Positions 23,886 through 35,146 of a stretch of 64,000 nt of DNA are shown one piece after another. This DNA comes from Arion vulgaris (lineage: Eukaryota > Mollusca > Gastropoda > Stylommatophora > Arionidae). Within the stretch, counting starts at the first letter, position 1, and every line of letters begins with the position of its first letter. The DNA is taken from assembly GCA_020796225.1 (NCBI GenBank), contig CM036759.1, forward strand, positions 2,851,782 to 2,915,781. Direction: 5' to 3'. The position numbers were made by a program, and so were the translations under genes. The notes beneath the pieces are model-generated. The model worked only from the letters and a program-made list of their open reading frames with translations, searched no databases and was not told the origin of the DNA.

Positions 23886-24645
23886 AATTTATGCAGAAAC
23901 ATATTTATCTTCTTCTTTGAACCACAAATAAATTATGAGTTTTCACTCGTTTTCATATTAAGAGTAGGGGAGAGATCCTGAGCTTTCTTGCAGACTCAGA
24001 AGACTTCAACAACTTCAAATGTGTAGTGCTATGCCTAGAGTTGCAGAAACTCCTACTCAGGTAGTGTCTATCGGTGGTCACTTCAGTATCTCCTCAGTTC
24101 TAATGCAGTAGGTCTCTAGAAAGATCACTAGTTGATCACACTTGGCAATCTGCATGTGATTATAGTCCAAAGAGTTACTTCTGTGATCTCTCTAGAACAA
24201 CCACTTGTTGACCACTCTCTGTGACCTTTGTGTGATTGACACCAGAGGGTGTACTGGACAACCACCTGTTTGGACAGACGGAGGATTTGCGTTTGCTCGG
24301 CGATCATTTTCGGCTTTCATTGTGGCCTTTACTTGATCTGAGCCAGGAAGCGATTCACATACTGTAGATGTTCTCCTGCACATCAAGAGTAGTAGCATTG
24401 TCAACCACTCTAGGACGTGAGTAGTTTTGTCACCACCAGGCAATTTGAAGTTTCTACTTTGTAATTTTCCTTCCGATGAAGTGGAAACATCGGGCTACGG
24501 TTGAACTCAAGTAAACAGAGAGGGGAGTTTCATTAGACACTAGAACAAGCATGTTCACCTGTTCCAAGTAGAACAACACTGGAAGAAGAAGACTAATGAC
24601 TTGTTCCAGTGACAACACTAGAAGAAGGAAAACTAGATGACTTAC
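23886..24645. other. Intron sequence with a degenerate S4b-like fragment
   Basis: At 24180-24360 pieces such as ACCACTTGTTGACCACTCTC and CTTGATCTGAGCCAGGAAGC match the S4b tail but are split by about 100 bp. At 24540-24640 two copies of a short GTTCCAGT/AACACTAGAAGAAG motif lie just inside the exon 11 donor. No gene is seen. Confidence 0.5.
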
Positions 24646-24762
24646 CAGACATCCAAATGAGAGAGTCCAGAAATGCTCATGCCTGAACTCCAGCACTCCA
24701 TCCAATGTGGATGCTTCTCTGAGCACTTTATCTAGTTGACTGAGAATATGTGATGGTGTGGT
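24646..24762 (-). CDS. SLC30A6: SLC30A6 exon 11
   Basis: After the acceptor ATCTTGTCACTTAG the frame reads T-T-P-S-H-I-L-S-Q-L-D-K, then R-E-A-S-T-L-D-G-V-L-E, then E-H-F-W-T-L-S-F-G, the characteristic ZnT6 segment after the last membrane helix (T-T-P-P-H-V-I-x-Q-L-D-K and S-T-L-D-G-V-L-E). The donor is G|GTAAGT. It has exactly 39 codons, phase 0 at both ends, matching exons 10 and 12. Confidence 0.95.
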
Positions 24763-24964
24763 CTAAGTGACAAGATAAATCAGAAATATTCTGTAACTGA
24801 CAAGTAATAGAGACATGGACTATCAATTTATAATACAAGTATGGCACTAAACAAATATATGTCAGATGGAATCAAATGGGTTAGTGTAATTCACTTCAGA
24901 TGAAGCTAGCAATTCACATGAAGGCATTTTTGTTCAAGGTAAGGGAGATAATCAATAATTATGC

Positions 24965-25285
24965 TCTTCAAATGTTCTCCATCGACCACTTGTTAAACCA
25001 TTCTTTGTGACTTGTATGTGCCTAAAAGCAATTTTATGTTGTGCCAGTTATGTGCCTACAAGTAGGTCAGCACATCCAATTTCTAATATGATTTGTATTT
25101 ACTAGGTAATTTTATTTTCCAGTTATGTCCTACAAGTAGGTCAGCACATCAATTTCTAATATGATTTTTATTTACTAGGGTAGCTTTCCTATGCCTCTAC
25201 CTCAGTCACCTCTTACGACACACCTTCTGGTTGCAGTGTTACTATTCTTTGCTCCCCTTGCAAGCCCTGGCATCACACAGGCGAC
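24965..25285 (-). mobile_element. S4b SINE-like element with internal duplication
   Basis: Read leftwards it has the head TGCAAGGGGAGCAAAGAATA, the core GTCGTAAGAGGTGACTGAGG, and the tail with AAGTGGTCGATGGAGAAC. A block of about 70 bp containing GTGCTGACCTACTTGTAGG and the TTTACTAG-like segment occurs twice (25043-25180). Only S4b elements in this window have this layout. Confidence 0.75.
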
Positions 25286-25315
25286 AATTGTGTTCAATCA
25301 TTTATTTCACAGAGT

Positions 25316-27284
25316 CACGGTAGCATAGTGGTTTGTGTAGTTGCTTCCTAGATGAGTGATCTTGGTTAGCATAGTGGTATGTGTAGTTGCTTCCTAGATG
25401 GGTGATCTTGGTTAGCATAGTGGTTTGTGTAGTTGCTTCCTAGATGAGTGATCTTGGTTAGCATAGTGGTTTGTGTAGTTGCTTCCTAGATGAGTGATCT
25501 TGGTTAGCATAGTGGTTTGTGTAGTTGCTTCCTAGATGAGTGATCTTGGTTAGCATAGTGGTATGTGTAGTTGCTTCCTAGATGAGTGATCTTAGTTAGC
25601 ATAGTGGTATGTGCAGTTGCTTCCTAGATGGGTGATCTTAGTTAGCATAGTGGTATGTGCAGTTGCTTCCTAGATGAGTGATCTTGGTTAGCATAGTGGT
25701 ATGTGTAGTTGCTTCCTAGATGAGTGATCTTAGTTAGCATAGTGGTATGTGTAGTTGCTTCCTAGATGAGTGATCTTGGTTAGCATAGTGGTTTGTGTAG
25801 TTGCTTCCTAGATGAGTGATCTTAGTTAGCATAGTGGTATGTGTAGTTGCTTCCTAGATGAGTGATCTTGGTTAGCATAGTGGTTTGGTAGTTAGCTTCC
25901 TAGATGAGTGATCTTAGTTAGCATAGTGGTATGTGAGTTGCTTCAGATGAGTGATCTTGGTTAGCATAGTGGTTGTGTCAAGACTTCCTAGATGGGTGAT
26001 CTTGAATTAGCTAAGTGGTTTGATGGTTGCTTCTAGATAGTGATCTTGTTCAGTGTATTGTAGTTGCTTCCTAGATGGGTGATCTTGAGTTAGCATATAG
26101 TTTTTAGTTAGCTTCTAGATGAGTGATCTTGGTTAGCATAGTGGTTTTTAGTTGCTTCTAGATGAGTGATCTTGGTTAGTCATAGTGGTATATGGCAGTT
26201 GCTTCTAGATAGTGATCTTGTTGATAGTGGTTTGTGTAGTTGCTTCCTGATGAGTGATCTGTGCATAGTGGTATGTGAGTTCTTCTAGATGAGTGATCTT
26301 GAGTTAGATAGTGGTTAGTGTAGTGCTTCCTAGATAGTGATCTTGGTTAGCATAGTGGTTTGTGAGTTGCTTCCAGATGAGTGATCTGAGCAATGGTCTA
26401 TGTGCTTCAGATGAGTGATCTTGGTGCATAGTGAGTAGTGTATTGCTTCCTAGATGAGTGATCTTGAGTTAGCATAGTGAGAATGCAGTTGCTTCACAGA
26501 TGGTGATCTTAATTAGCATAGTGGTATGTGCAGTTGCTTCTAGATGAGTGATCTTGTTAGCATAGTGGTATGTGTAGTTGCTTCCTAGATGAGTGATCTT
26601 AGTTAGCATAGTGGTATGTGTAGTGCTTCCAATGAGTGATCTTGTTAGCATAGTGGTTTATTAGTTGCTTCAGATGAGTGATCTTGGTTAGCATAGTGGT
26701 TGAATGTAGTTGCTTCCTAGATGAGTGATCTTGGTTAGCATAGTGGATATGTAGTTGCTTCCTAGATGAGTGATCTTAGTTAGCATATGGTATGTGTAGT
26801 ATGCTTCTAGATGAGTGATCTTGGTTAGCATAGTGGTTTGTGTAGTTGCTTCCTAGATGGGTGATCTTGGTTAGCATAGTGGTTTGTGTAGTTGCTTCCT
26901 AGATGAGTGATCTTGGTTAGCATAGTGGTATGTGTAGTTGCTTCCTAGATGGGTGATCTTGGTTAGCATAGTGGTTTGTGTAGTTGCTTCCTAGATGAGT
27001 GATCTTGGTTAGCATAGTGGTTTGTTCAGTTGCTTCCTAGATGAGTGATCTTGGTTAGCATAGTGGTTTGTGCAGTTGCTTCCTAGATGAGTGATCTTGG
27101 TTAGCATAGTGGTTTGTGTAGTTGCTTCCTAGATGAGTGATCTTGGTTAGCATAGTGGTATGTGTAGTTGCTTCCTAGATGAGTGATCTTGGTTAGCATA
27201 GTGGTTTGTGTAGTTGCTTCCTAGATGGGTGATCTTGGTTAGCATAGTGGTTTGTGCAGTTGCTTCCTAGATGAGTGATCTTAG
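25316..27284. repeat. 46-bp array, about 43 copies, amplified from a SINE head
   Basis: The unit contains TTAGCATAGTGGTTTGTGTA and GTTGCTTCCTAGATGAGTGA, then TCTTGG. This matches the A-box to B-box interval of S3 SINEs (compare TAGCATAG..GCTTCTTAGG..GGTTCAATTC in the copies at 42855 and 37686). The array starts at the SINE 5' end (GTCACGGTAGCATAGTGG), and its last unit runs into TTTCATCCCTAGTTAGGATA, the normal S3 continuation. The zone 25870-26820 is full of small deletions. Confidence 0.9.
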
Positions 27285-27480
27285 TTTCATCCCTAGTTAG
27301 GATAAAAAATGTTATAACCACAAACAAATATCAGGTGGACCTAGTCTCAGCAGAGAAACACTGGAAAGTAAAGGTGGCTGACATGATGTTGACCACATCA
27401 CCCGTTGCAAACCGCTGGTCAAAAACACATATGTGCCAGATGTTGTATTTCTCAAATATACTACATGGTGTTGAAATGGT
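27285..27480 (+). mobile_element. Body of the S3 SINE whose head was amplified
   Basis: Contains ATCAGGTGGACCTAGTCTCA, GAAACACTGGAAAGTAAAGG and ATGATGTTGACCACATCACC, which are S3 body motifs in the right order and directly downstream of the array. Confidence 0.85.
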
Positions 27481-27754
27481 TCTTGACTTTCATTTTTCTG
27501 ATTTATTATTCACAATAAAAGAGCAATCAATAATTCAGCGCAATCATTTATTTATCGACAGTTTTGGGGTGGGTTTTTTTTTGTTCTCTCGATATGAATT
27601 AGGTGTAGTCATGGCGCCTAATATGGCACTTCTTACTGACTTTTGTTTGAAGGCTTGCTTGCCTAATTACCAATGTCCCACGCAATTCATACCAGCCTTA
27701 CTCAGACTTCAGAGGTACTTGTAATTTAGATACCCAAGTCAAGGATCAGGGTCT
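27481..27754. other. Unique intron sequence
   Basis: A + strand frame stays open here but has no family resemblance. Nothing else is recognised. Confidence 0.5.
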
Positions 27755-28050
27755 CATGTAGTTCAATCTTGTAGCACTGTGTGTGCATACTGAGTATGTT
27801 CACAACTAGAGAGCAGCATGTCATCAATCTTGCACTGTGTGCATACTGAGTATGTACACAACTAGAGCAACATGTCGTCAATCTTGCACTGTGTGCATAC
27901 TGAGAATGTTTTCTACAAACTGACCTCAAACTTTGGAATGTACACAACTAGAGCAGCATGTCGTCAATCTTGCACTGTGTGCATACTGAGAATTTTTTCT
28001 ACAAACTGACCTCAAACTTTGGAATGTCCACAACTAGAGAGCAGCATGTC
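27755..28050. repeat. Irregular tandem repeat, about 5 copies
   Basis: CAGCATGTCGTCAATCTTGC followed by ACTGTGTGCATACTGAGAAT recurs with 55- or 100-bp spacing, the longer form including TTTTCTACAAACTGACCTCA. Confidence 0.85.
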
Positions 28051-28321
28051 GTCAATTTTGCTATCGACAACCTTACTATCAACGGCGGAAGAACAATCAT
28101 TCTAAAATCCACAATAACACATTATCAACCAAGACAATCATTTCCTAACAGGAAAGTAAGGAAGTCTTCTTCTTCTCGTTTGCTAATGTTCAATGTCTAC
28201 ACAATGAGTCCGGTTCTCTGGATGTATGTTGTTGTATTTGTTAGTTCATCAAATCTCCCAAACAGCTTTGTTTTGATGTCTGTCTCTGTTGGTCAGTGTT
28301 CTTTCCACAGATGATTCATCA

Positions 28322-28442
28322 GGTAACAATAGTAATAAAGTAAGAAAGGAGATCTCATCTTAAAAAACAATAGTAATAAAGTAAGAAAGGAGATCTCATC
28401 TTACAATAGTAATAAAGTAAGAAAGGAGATCTCATCTTAAAA
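28322..28442. repeat. Three tandem copies of a ~44-bp unit
   Basis: AATAGTAATAAAGTAAGAAA followed by GGAGATCTCATCTTA occurs three times, ending in an A-run. Confidence 0.9.
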
Positions 28443-28599
28443 AAAAAGGAGAAATGTTTGCAGTCAAGCAAACTATATCTTCTTCAATGAACCATTTATT
28501 TCAACCAGCACTTGCTGTTTCTTAAAACACAGCTCTGATGTATGACAAGAATCTTGTACCAAGATACCAGATCTCTGATGTGTCTACTACAGTTCAACT

Positions 28600-30105
28600 T
28601 TAAGCTATCTCTCTCTCTCTCTCGCACGATCAACTTTAAGCTATATCTCGGGGGGACTGCCTAGAGTAGTTGATAGTAGCTCGGCCTGCTAGCTGTGAGA
28701 CGCCTCATAGCTCGGGTTCGAACCTACTGTCGGCATTTGTTCGAGTCCCTGGTCTTACTCAGGACGATAACGTGAGTACCTCTGAAGTCGGAGAAAATCT
28801 GCCTGTATGGCGAGGGAATACTAATTACGAGTACATTGAGCACACGGCTGCCAGTGTAAAGTAATTTACAATGTGCACGCTGCTGCCATTGTAAGAAATT
28901 GGAAAAACAGATTTTCACGCAAAAATCAGTTTCAGAGATGGAACTTCGTCTGAGTTGAAGCGGACGGAAAAAAAAAAAAAAAAAAAAGCTATATCTCTCT
29001 CTCTCTGCACATCGTCAACTTTAAGCTATATCTCTCTCTCTCTCTCTCACACGATCGTCAACTTTAAGCTATATATCTCTCTCTCTCTCTCTCTCACACG
29101 ATCGTCAACTTTAAGCTATATATCTCTCTCTCTCTCACACGATCGTCAACTTTAAGCTATATCTCTCTCTCTCGCACGATCGTCAACTTTAAGCTATATC
29201 TCTCTCTCTCGTGATAAGTCAACTTTAAGCTATATCTCTCTCTCTCACGATCATCAACTTTAAGCTATATCTCTCTCTCTCTCTCGTGATGTCAACTTTA
29301 AGCTATATTCTCTCTCTCACGATCGTCAACTTTAAGCTATATTCTCTCTCTCTCTCTCTCTCTCACGATCGTCAACTTTAAGCTATATCTCTCTCTCTCT
29401 CACACGATCGTCAACTTTAAGCTATATCTCTCTCTCTCGTGATCGTCAACTTTAAGCTATATCTCTCTCTCTCTCTCACGATCGTCAACTTTAAGCTATC
29501 TCTCTCTCTCTCTCACGATCGTCAACTTTAAGCTATATCTCTCTCTCTCTCTCTAGTGATCGTCAACTTTAAGCTATATCTCTCTCTCTCTCTCTCTCTC
29601 TCTCACGATCGTCAACTTTAAGCTATATATCTCTCTCTCTCTCACACGATCGTCAACTTTAAGCTATATCTCTCTCTCTCTCTCGTGATCGTCAACTTTA
29701 AGCTATATCTCTCTCTCTCTCACGATCATCCAACTTTAAGCTATATATCTCTCTCTCGTGATCGTCAACTTTAAGCTATATCTCTCTCTCTCACGATCGT
29801 CAACTTTAAGCTATATCTCTCTCTCTCTCTCTCTCTCTCTCTCACGATCGTCAACTTTAAGCTATATCTCTCTCTCTCTCACACGATCGTCAACTTTAAG
29901 CTATATCTCTCTCTCTCTCTCGTGATCGTCAACTTTAAGCTATATCTCTCTCTCTCTCTCTCTCACGATTGTCAACTTTAGCTATATCTCTCTCTCTCTC
30001 TCTCTCACGATCGTCAACTTTAAGCTATATCTCTCTCTCTCGTGATCGTCAACTTTAAGCTATATATCTGTCTCTCGCACGATCGTCAACTGTAAGCTAT
30101 ATGTA
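28600..30105. repeat. Compound array: (CT)n plus a ~26-bp conserved segment
   Basis: Each unit has a CT run of variable length, CACGATCGTC or GTGATCGTC, and AACTTTAAGCTATAT. Units differ in CT length and in the CACACG/CACG/GTG junction, which recur in a loosely ordered pattern. An S1 SINE interrupts the left end. Confidence 0.97.
28650..28985 (+). mobile_element. S1 tRNA-derived SINE with poly-A tail
   Basis: The head has GATAGTAGCTCGGCCTGC (A-box-like) and GGTTCGAACC (perfect B box, 28715-28724). The body contains GGTCTTACTCAGGACGATAA and AGATTTTCACGCAAAAATCA, and it ends in an A-run from about 28969. A 12-bp repeat, AAGCTATATCTC, flanks it (28638-28649 and 28986-28997); the target is part of the (CT)n array unit. 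A second full copy lies at 53566. Confidence 0.95.
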
Positions 30106-30135
30106 AGATAACACTACAGAAATCTCTGAATGAGT

Positions 30136-30381
30136 GAATGAAAATTGTGGTATATCCTTTAACAGGACTTGGTCATCAGCAACAGCGACAGTCGTCAATT
30201 TTAGGCACCACTTACACATTCAGTAGTTTGCTTTGCTTTCTGAGCGGTAAGGTCTATTTTTATCGTGCGTAAAAATCCAAGGGTACTAATTTGCTTCCAG
30301 ACTTGCTCACCGCAGAGTTTGAACCAGGTACGCTTGGGTTGTGATCGAGCTCACTATCGCTTAAGCTACAGAGGCTCACCA
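30136..30381 (-). mobile_element. S2 tRNA-derived SINE with target-site duplication
   Basis: On the - strand: TGTAGCTTAAGCGATAGTGA (A-box region), GGTTCAAACTCT (B box), then a body common to the other two S2 copies. An 11-bp direct repeat, TCTGAATGAGT, lies at 30125-30135 and 30382-30392. Confidence 0.93.
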
Positions 30382-30584
30382 TCTGAATGAGTAAGTACTT
30401 CAATAGATGTGGCCGATACTGGACCCATATGCATGTGGACATAACCGGACCTCCATCAATACTTGCAGGGAAGCACCATACAGCTCAACAAACAAATAGA
30501 AGACTACTCCAAACCTCAGATATCTTGCAGACAATATTATAATGTGAAGGAACATGTACAGAAAGATTCCATAACTTCTACCAC

Positions 30585-31765
30585 TGAAGATGGACCATGT
30601 CAGTCCTAACAGGCTAGGATACCCATCACTGCTGAAGATGGACCATGTCAGTCCTAACAGGCTAGGATACCCATCACTGCTGAAGATGGACCATGTCAGT
30701 CCTAACAGGTTAGGATACCCATCACTGCTGAAGATGGACCATGTCAGTCCTAACAGGCTAGGATACCCATCACTGCTGAAGATGGACCATGTCAGTCCTA
30801 ACAGGCTAGGATACCCATCACTGCTGAAGATGGACCATGTCAGTCCTAACAGGTTAGGATACCCATCACTGCTGAAGATGGACCATGTCAGTCCTAACAG
30901 GTTAGGATACCCATCACTGCTGAAGATGGACCATGTCAGTCCTAACAGGTTAGGATACCCATCACTGCTGAAGATGGACCATGTCAGTCCTAACAGGCTA
31001 GGATACCCATCACTGTAAATGAGACATATAGACCATGTCAGTCCTAACAGGCTAGGATACCCATCACTGCTGAAGATGGACCATGTCAGTCCTAACAGGT
31101 TAGGATACCCATCACTGCTGAAGATGGACCATGTCAGTCCTAACAGGTTAGGATACCCATCACTGCTGAAGATGGACCATGTCAGTCCTAACAGGCTAGG
31201 ATACCCATCACTGCTGAAGATGGACCATGTCAGTCCTAACAGGCTAGGATACCCATCACTGCTGAAGATGGACCATGTCAGTCCTAACAGGTTAGGATAC
31301 CCATCACTGCTGAAGATGGACCATGTCAGTCCTAACAGGTTAGGATACCCATCACTGCTGAAGATGGACCATGTCAGTCCTAACAGGCTAGGATACCCAT
31401 CACTGCTGAAGATGGACCATGTCAGTCCTAACAGGTTAGGATACCCATCACTGCTGAAGATGGACCATGTCAGTCCTAACAGGCTAGGATACCCATCACT
31501 GCTGAAGATGGACCATGTCAGTCCTAACAGGTTAGGATACCCATCACTGCTGAAGATGGACATGTCAGTCTAACAGGTTAGGATACCCATCACTGCTGAA
31601 GATGGACCATGTCAGTCCTAACAGGTTAGGATACCCATCACTGCTGAAGATGGACCATGTCAGTCCTAACAGGCTAGGATACCCATCACTGTAAATGAGA
31701 CATATAGACCATGTCAGTCCTAACAGGCTAGGATACCCATCACTGTAAATGAGACATATAGTTAA
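30585..31765. repeat. Minisatellite, 48-bp unit, about 24 copies
   Basis: The unit contains GATGGACCATGTCAGTCCTA and ACAGGCTAGGATACCCATCA. The main variants are GGCTAGG/GGTTAGG. Three units have CTGTAAATGAGACATATA in place of CTGCTGAAGATG. The 48-bp period keeps a 16-residue repeat open on both strands (387 codons on -). No domain, signal or splice context supports coding. Confidence 0.97.
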
Positions 31766-31944
31766 TGAGTACACTTGCATATCTTGCAATGTATCTGCCA
31801 TTATATGATCATCGTTGATTCATGAACTACTCATCTGTCTGTCTGTCTGTCAGCGTAGAAATATTTGATAATAGAACTCCTATCGACAATAACAACACAA
31901 TTTATATACAGAATAATAGTTACCATTATCTGCTATTGAGTAAA

Positions 31945-32450
31945 ATATTGTCCCCCTTACCTGTAGTAATATCTTGTCCCCCTTACCTGTAGTAAAATCT
32001 TGTCCCCTTTACATGCAGTAATATCTTGTCTACCTTACCTACAGTAATATCTTGTCCCCCTTACCTGCAGTAATATCTTGTCTACCTTACCTGCAGTAAT
32101 ATCTTTCACCTTACCTGCAGTAATATTTTGTCTACCTTATCTGCAGTAATATCTTGTCCCCCTTACCTGCAGTAATATCTTGTCTACCTTACCTGCAGTA
32201 ATATCTTGTTCCCCTTACCTGCAGCAAAATCTTGCCCCCCTTACCTGCAGTAATATCTTGTTCCCCCTTAACTGCAGTAATATCTTGCCCACCTTACCTA
32301 CAGTAAAATCATGTCTAATTACCTGCAGTAATATCTTGTCCACCTTACCTGCAGTAATATCATGCCCACCTTACCGACAGTAAAATCGGGTCCACTTACC
32401 TGCAGTAATATCATGCCCACCTTACCTACAGTAAAATTGTGTCCACTTAC
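31945..32450 (-). repeat. ~25/26-bp array made of the exon 10 5' splice site, about 20 copies
   Basis: On the - strand each unit is built on GATATTACTGCAG|GTAAGG. The 18 nt GGCAAGATATTACTGCAG at the end of exon 10 is found unchanged in unit copies inside the array. It begins at the exon 10 donor itself. Near the exon, 25- and 26-nt units alternate, giving a 51-nt period that keeps the reading frame. About a dozen copies keep CTGCAG|GTAAG intact; others have CTGTAG or CTACAG. Confidence 0.93.
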
Positions 32451-32553
32451 CTGCAGTAATATCTTGCCTGCATATGTACTCATGGGAAACATAGTGCCAA
32501 AAATCATGAAAGCAATAATGACGGCAGCCCATGGATCAGCTAAATAATATTGA
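32451..32553 (-). CDS. SLC30A6: SLC30A6 exon 10, last transmembrane segment
   Basis: After the acceptor GTTTTGTCTGCAG the frame reads Q-Y-Y-L-A-D-P-W-A-A-V-I-I-A-F-M-I-F-G-T, then M-F-P-M-S-T-Y-A-G-K-I-L-L-Q. This matches the ZnT6 segment with ...F-G-T-M-Y-P-M-S-V-Y-S-G-K-V-L-L-Q as I remember it, including membrane helix six. The donor is CAG|GTAAGT. One nucleotide completes the codon begun in exon 9, followed by 34 full codons. The donor is the first of a tandem series of copies, so several 5' splice sites compete here in principle. Confidence 0.95.
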
Positions 32554-32689
32554 CTGCAGACAAAACAAATACAAGAATAATTCCAATCTCATAAACTGAC
32601 TCAAGCATCAACTTTTTCATGATTATGACAATAATAAACAATATTATAAAGTCTTTGTTGAAGCATGTCATTCATTCATCTGTTGTGAG

Positions 32690-33170
32690 GTGTCTGTAGA
32701 TTAACTTGGTCTTCTCTACTGAGCTGCTAGTGTACAATGTCATCTGTTGTGAGGTGTCTGTAGATTATAACTTGGTCTTCTCTACTGAACTGCTAGTGTA
32801 CAATGTCATCTGTTGTGAGGTGTCTGTAGATTATAACTTGGTCTTATCTACTGAGCTGCTAGTGTACAATGTCATCTGTTGTGAGGTGTCTGTAGATTAT
32901 AACTTGGTCTTCTCTACTGAGCAGCTAGTGTACAATGTCATCTGTTGTGAGGTGCCTGTAGATTATAACTTGGTCTTATCTACTGGAGCTGCTAGGTGTA
33001 CAATGTCATCTGTTGTGAGGTGTGTGTAGATTATAACTTGGTCTTCTCTACTGAGCTGCTAGTGTACAATGTCATCTGTTGTGAGGTGTCTGTAGATTAT
33101 AACTTGGTCTTCTCTACTGAGCTGCTAGTGTACAATGTCATCTGTTGTGAGGTGTCTGTAGATTATAACA
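32690..33170. repeat. Minisatellite, ~66-bp unit, about 7 copies
   Basis: The unit contains AACTTGGTCTTCTCTACTGA, GCTGCTAGTGTACAATGTCA and TCTGTTGTGAGGTGTCTGTA. It lies about 140 bp upstream (in gene direction) of the exon 10 acceptor. I do not see exon sequence in it. Confidence 0.96.
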
Positions 33171-33754
33171 GACAATGTTCAGATGACATGTGATACTAAA
33201 CTCTTTAGAATACTGCATAGATTCAACATCATTTTCCTGTGTCCGCATCCAGCATGAGATTACTTGGCAACTAAAGGATGACTCTCTAATGCATCCTTCA
33301 ACAACCTGACGATCGGTGCTTTGGATGCGTCTGTCTGATCTCACATTACAATAAACATAGTATGTCCACATAATCCCTTGGAAATTGGAGCCATGCTGGA
33401 CTACACTCACTCATACCATAATCTGTCAATTTGGATCTTTAGAAGCATCAACTGAGAGTCAAACACAACAATTGTCCTAGTAAACAGGCTCTGAGAAAGC
33501 CACTAGAAAGCAGCAGTCCTGTATTCCACTGCGATGCACAGACCCATCTGTATATATAACATCATCATCTCCTGCATTATCTGCTATCAGATGTTTAATT
33601 TCTAGCTACAATTTCCCACTGACCTAATTCTTATTTTTGAAAATAGATGTCTGCAATAAATAATAAACATAAAATGGGATGAACTCAGGAGAAGTGATGA
33701 AATCAGAGAAATGTCTGGTCAACTACTAGTAACATCTGCTATAAGGCAAATATA
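33171..33754. other. Unique intron sequence
   Basis: AT-rich intronic DNA in which I see no gene or element. Confidence 0.5.
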
Positions 33755-33998
33755 GAGATATGTTGGGCATACCTTGAGAAGAAATGATCAAAGAATCACA
33801 AAGCAGGCATTGAAGTGGGAGGCAAAGAGTTCAAGAAAGAGAGGATATGCTAGGAAAACCCTGAAATGAACTTTGCTGAGAGAGGTAAAAGATATCAGAC
33901 TTAATTTCATGGAAGAGATCAAGCGAGTAGCCAGAGCGGTATGGAGAAATTACTTGCAGGTCCTATGTAATGTATAACAGTATGAGAGAAACATATAT
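33755..33998 (+). mobile_element. 3' end of a non-LTR retrotransposon
   Basis: The + strand reads K-Q-A-L-K-W-E-A-K-S-S-R-K-R-G and, after a stop, R-V-A-R-A-V-W-R-N. This is the typical last part of LINE ORF2, followed by a short TA-rich tail. It is antisense to SLC30A6. Confidence 0.8.
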
Positions 33999-34090
33999 AT
34001 ATATATATATAATCCCTATATAATCCTCTCATATAATCCCTATATAATCCCTATATAATCCCTATATAATCCCTATATAATCTCTATACT
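33999..34090. repeat. TATAATCCC-type short tandem repeat
   Basis: (TA)n followed by about six copies of CTATATAATCC, directly after the LINE tail. Confidence 0.9.
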
Positions 34091-34269
34091 ACCTTCCAAG
34101 AATAAATATGACATTGTAGAAGTCTGTCAGGTGTCTGTCTATCGGAATCTATTCTTCCCATTTGTATAGACAAGTTAATAATGTTAGAGAAAGAGAAAAA
34201 CAGATTTATAGACAAGCTATAAAGTGTAAGTTCAAGCGCCAGGTAACATGAAATATAATGCATAAATTG

Positions 34270-35146
34270 TAACTTACTGAGTATCAATAAAGTGTAAGTT
34301 TAAGCGCCATGTAACAGATAAAATTGTAACTTACTGAGTATCAATAAAGTGTAAGTTTAAGCGCCAGGTAACAGATAAAATTGTAACTTACTGAGTATCA
34401 ATAAAGTGTAAGTTCAAGCGCCAGGTAACAGATGAAATATAATGCATAAATTGTAACTTACTGAGTATCAATAAAGTGTAAGTTTAAGCGCCATGTAACA
34501 GATAAAATTGTAACTTACTGAGTATCAATAAAGTGTAAGTTTAAGCGCCAGGTAACAGATAAAATTGTAACTTACTGAGTATCAATAAAGTGTAAGTTTA
34601 AGCGCCAGGTAACAGATAAAATTGATAAAATTCTTACTGAGTATCAATAAAGTGTAAGTTCAAGCCAGGTAACAGATAAAATTGTAACTTACTGAGTATC
34701 AATAAAGTGTAAGTTCAAGCCAGGTAACAGATAGATATATGAATAAATTGTAACTTACTGAGTATCAATAAAGTGTAAGTTCAAGCCAGGTAACAGATAA
34801 AATTGTAACTTACTGAGTATCAATAAAGTGTAAGTTCAAGCCAGGTAACAGATAAAATATAATGCATAAATTGTAACTTACTGAGTATCAATAAAGTGTA
34901 AGTTTAAGCGCCAGGTAAGAGATAAAATATAATGAATAAATTGTAACTTACTGAGTATCAATAAAGTGTAAGTTCAAGCGCCAGGTAACAGATAAAATCT
35001 AATGAATAAATTGTAACTTACTGAATATCAATAAAGTGTAAGTTCAAGCCAGGTAACAGATGAAATTGTAACTTACTGAGTATCAATAAAGTGTAAGTTC
35101 AAGCGCCAGGTAAGAGATAAAATATAATGCATAAATTGTAACTTAC
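34270..35146 (-). repeat. ~55-75-bp array containing the exon 9 5' splice site, about 15 copies
   Basis: On the - strand every unit has TTATTGATACTCA|GTAAGTTAC. TATTGATACTCA is the last 12 nt of exon 9 and GTAAGTTACAATTT its donor and first intron bases. Between copies lie TTACCTGGCGCTTGAAC and AACTTACACTTTA, with optional ATGCATTATATT. The array abuts exon 9. Confidence 0.93.

Noticed and set aside
28661..28735. tRNA gene suggested by A and B boxes (also in S2 and S3 copies)
   Set aside because: The tRNA-like part does not fold into a full cloverleaf that I can see, is followed by a conserved non-tRNA body and poly-A or simple tail, and is flanked by target duplications: it is a SINE head.
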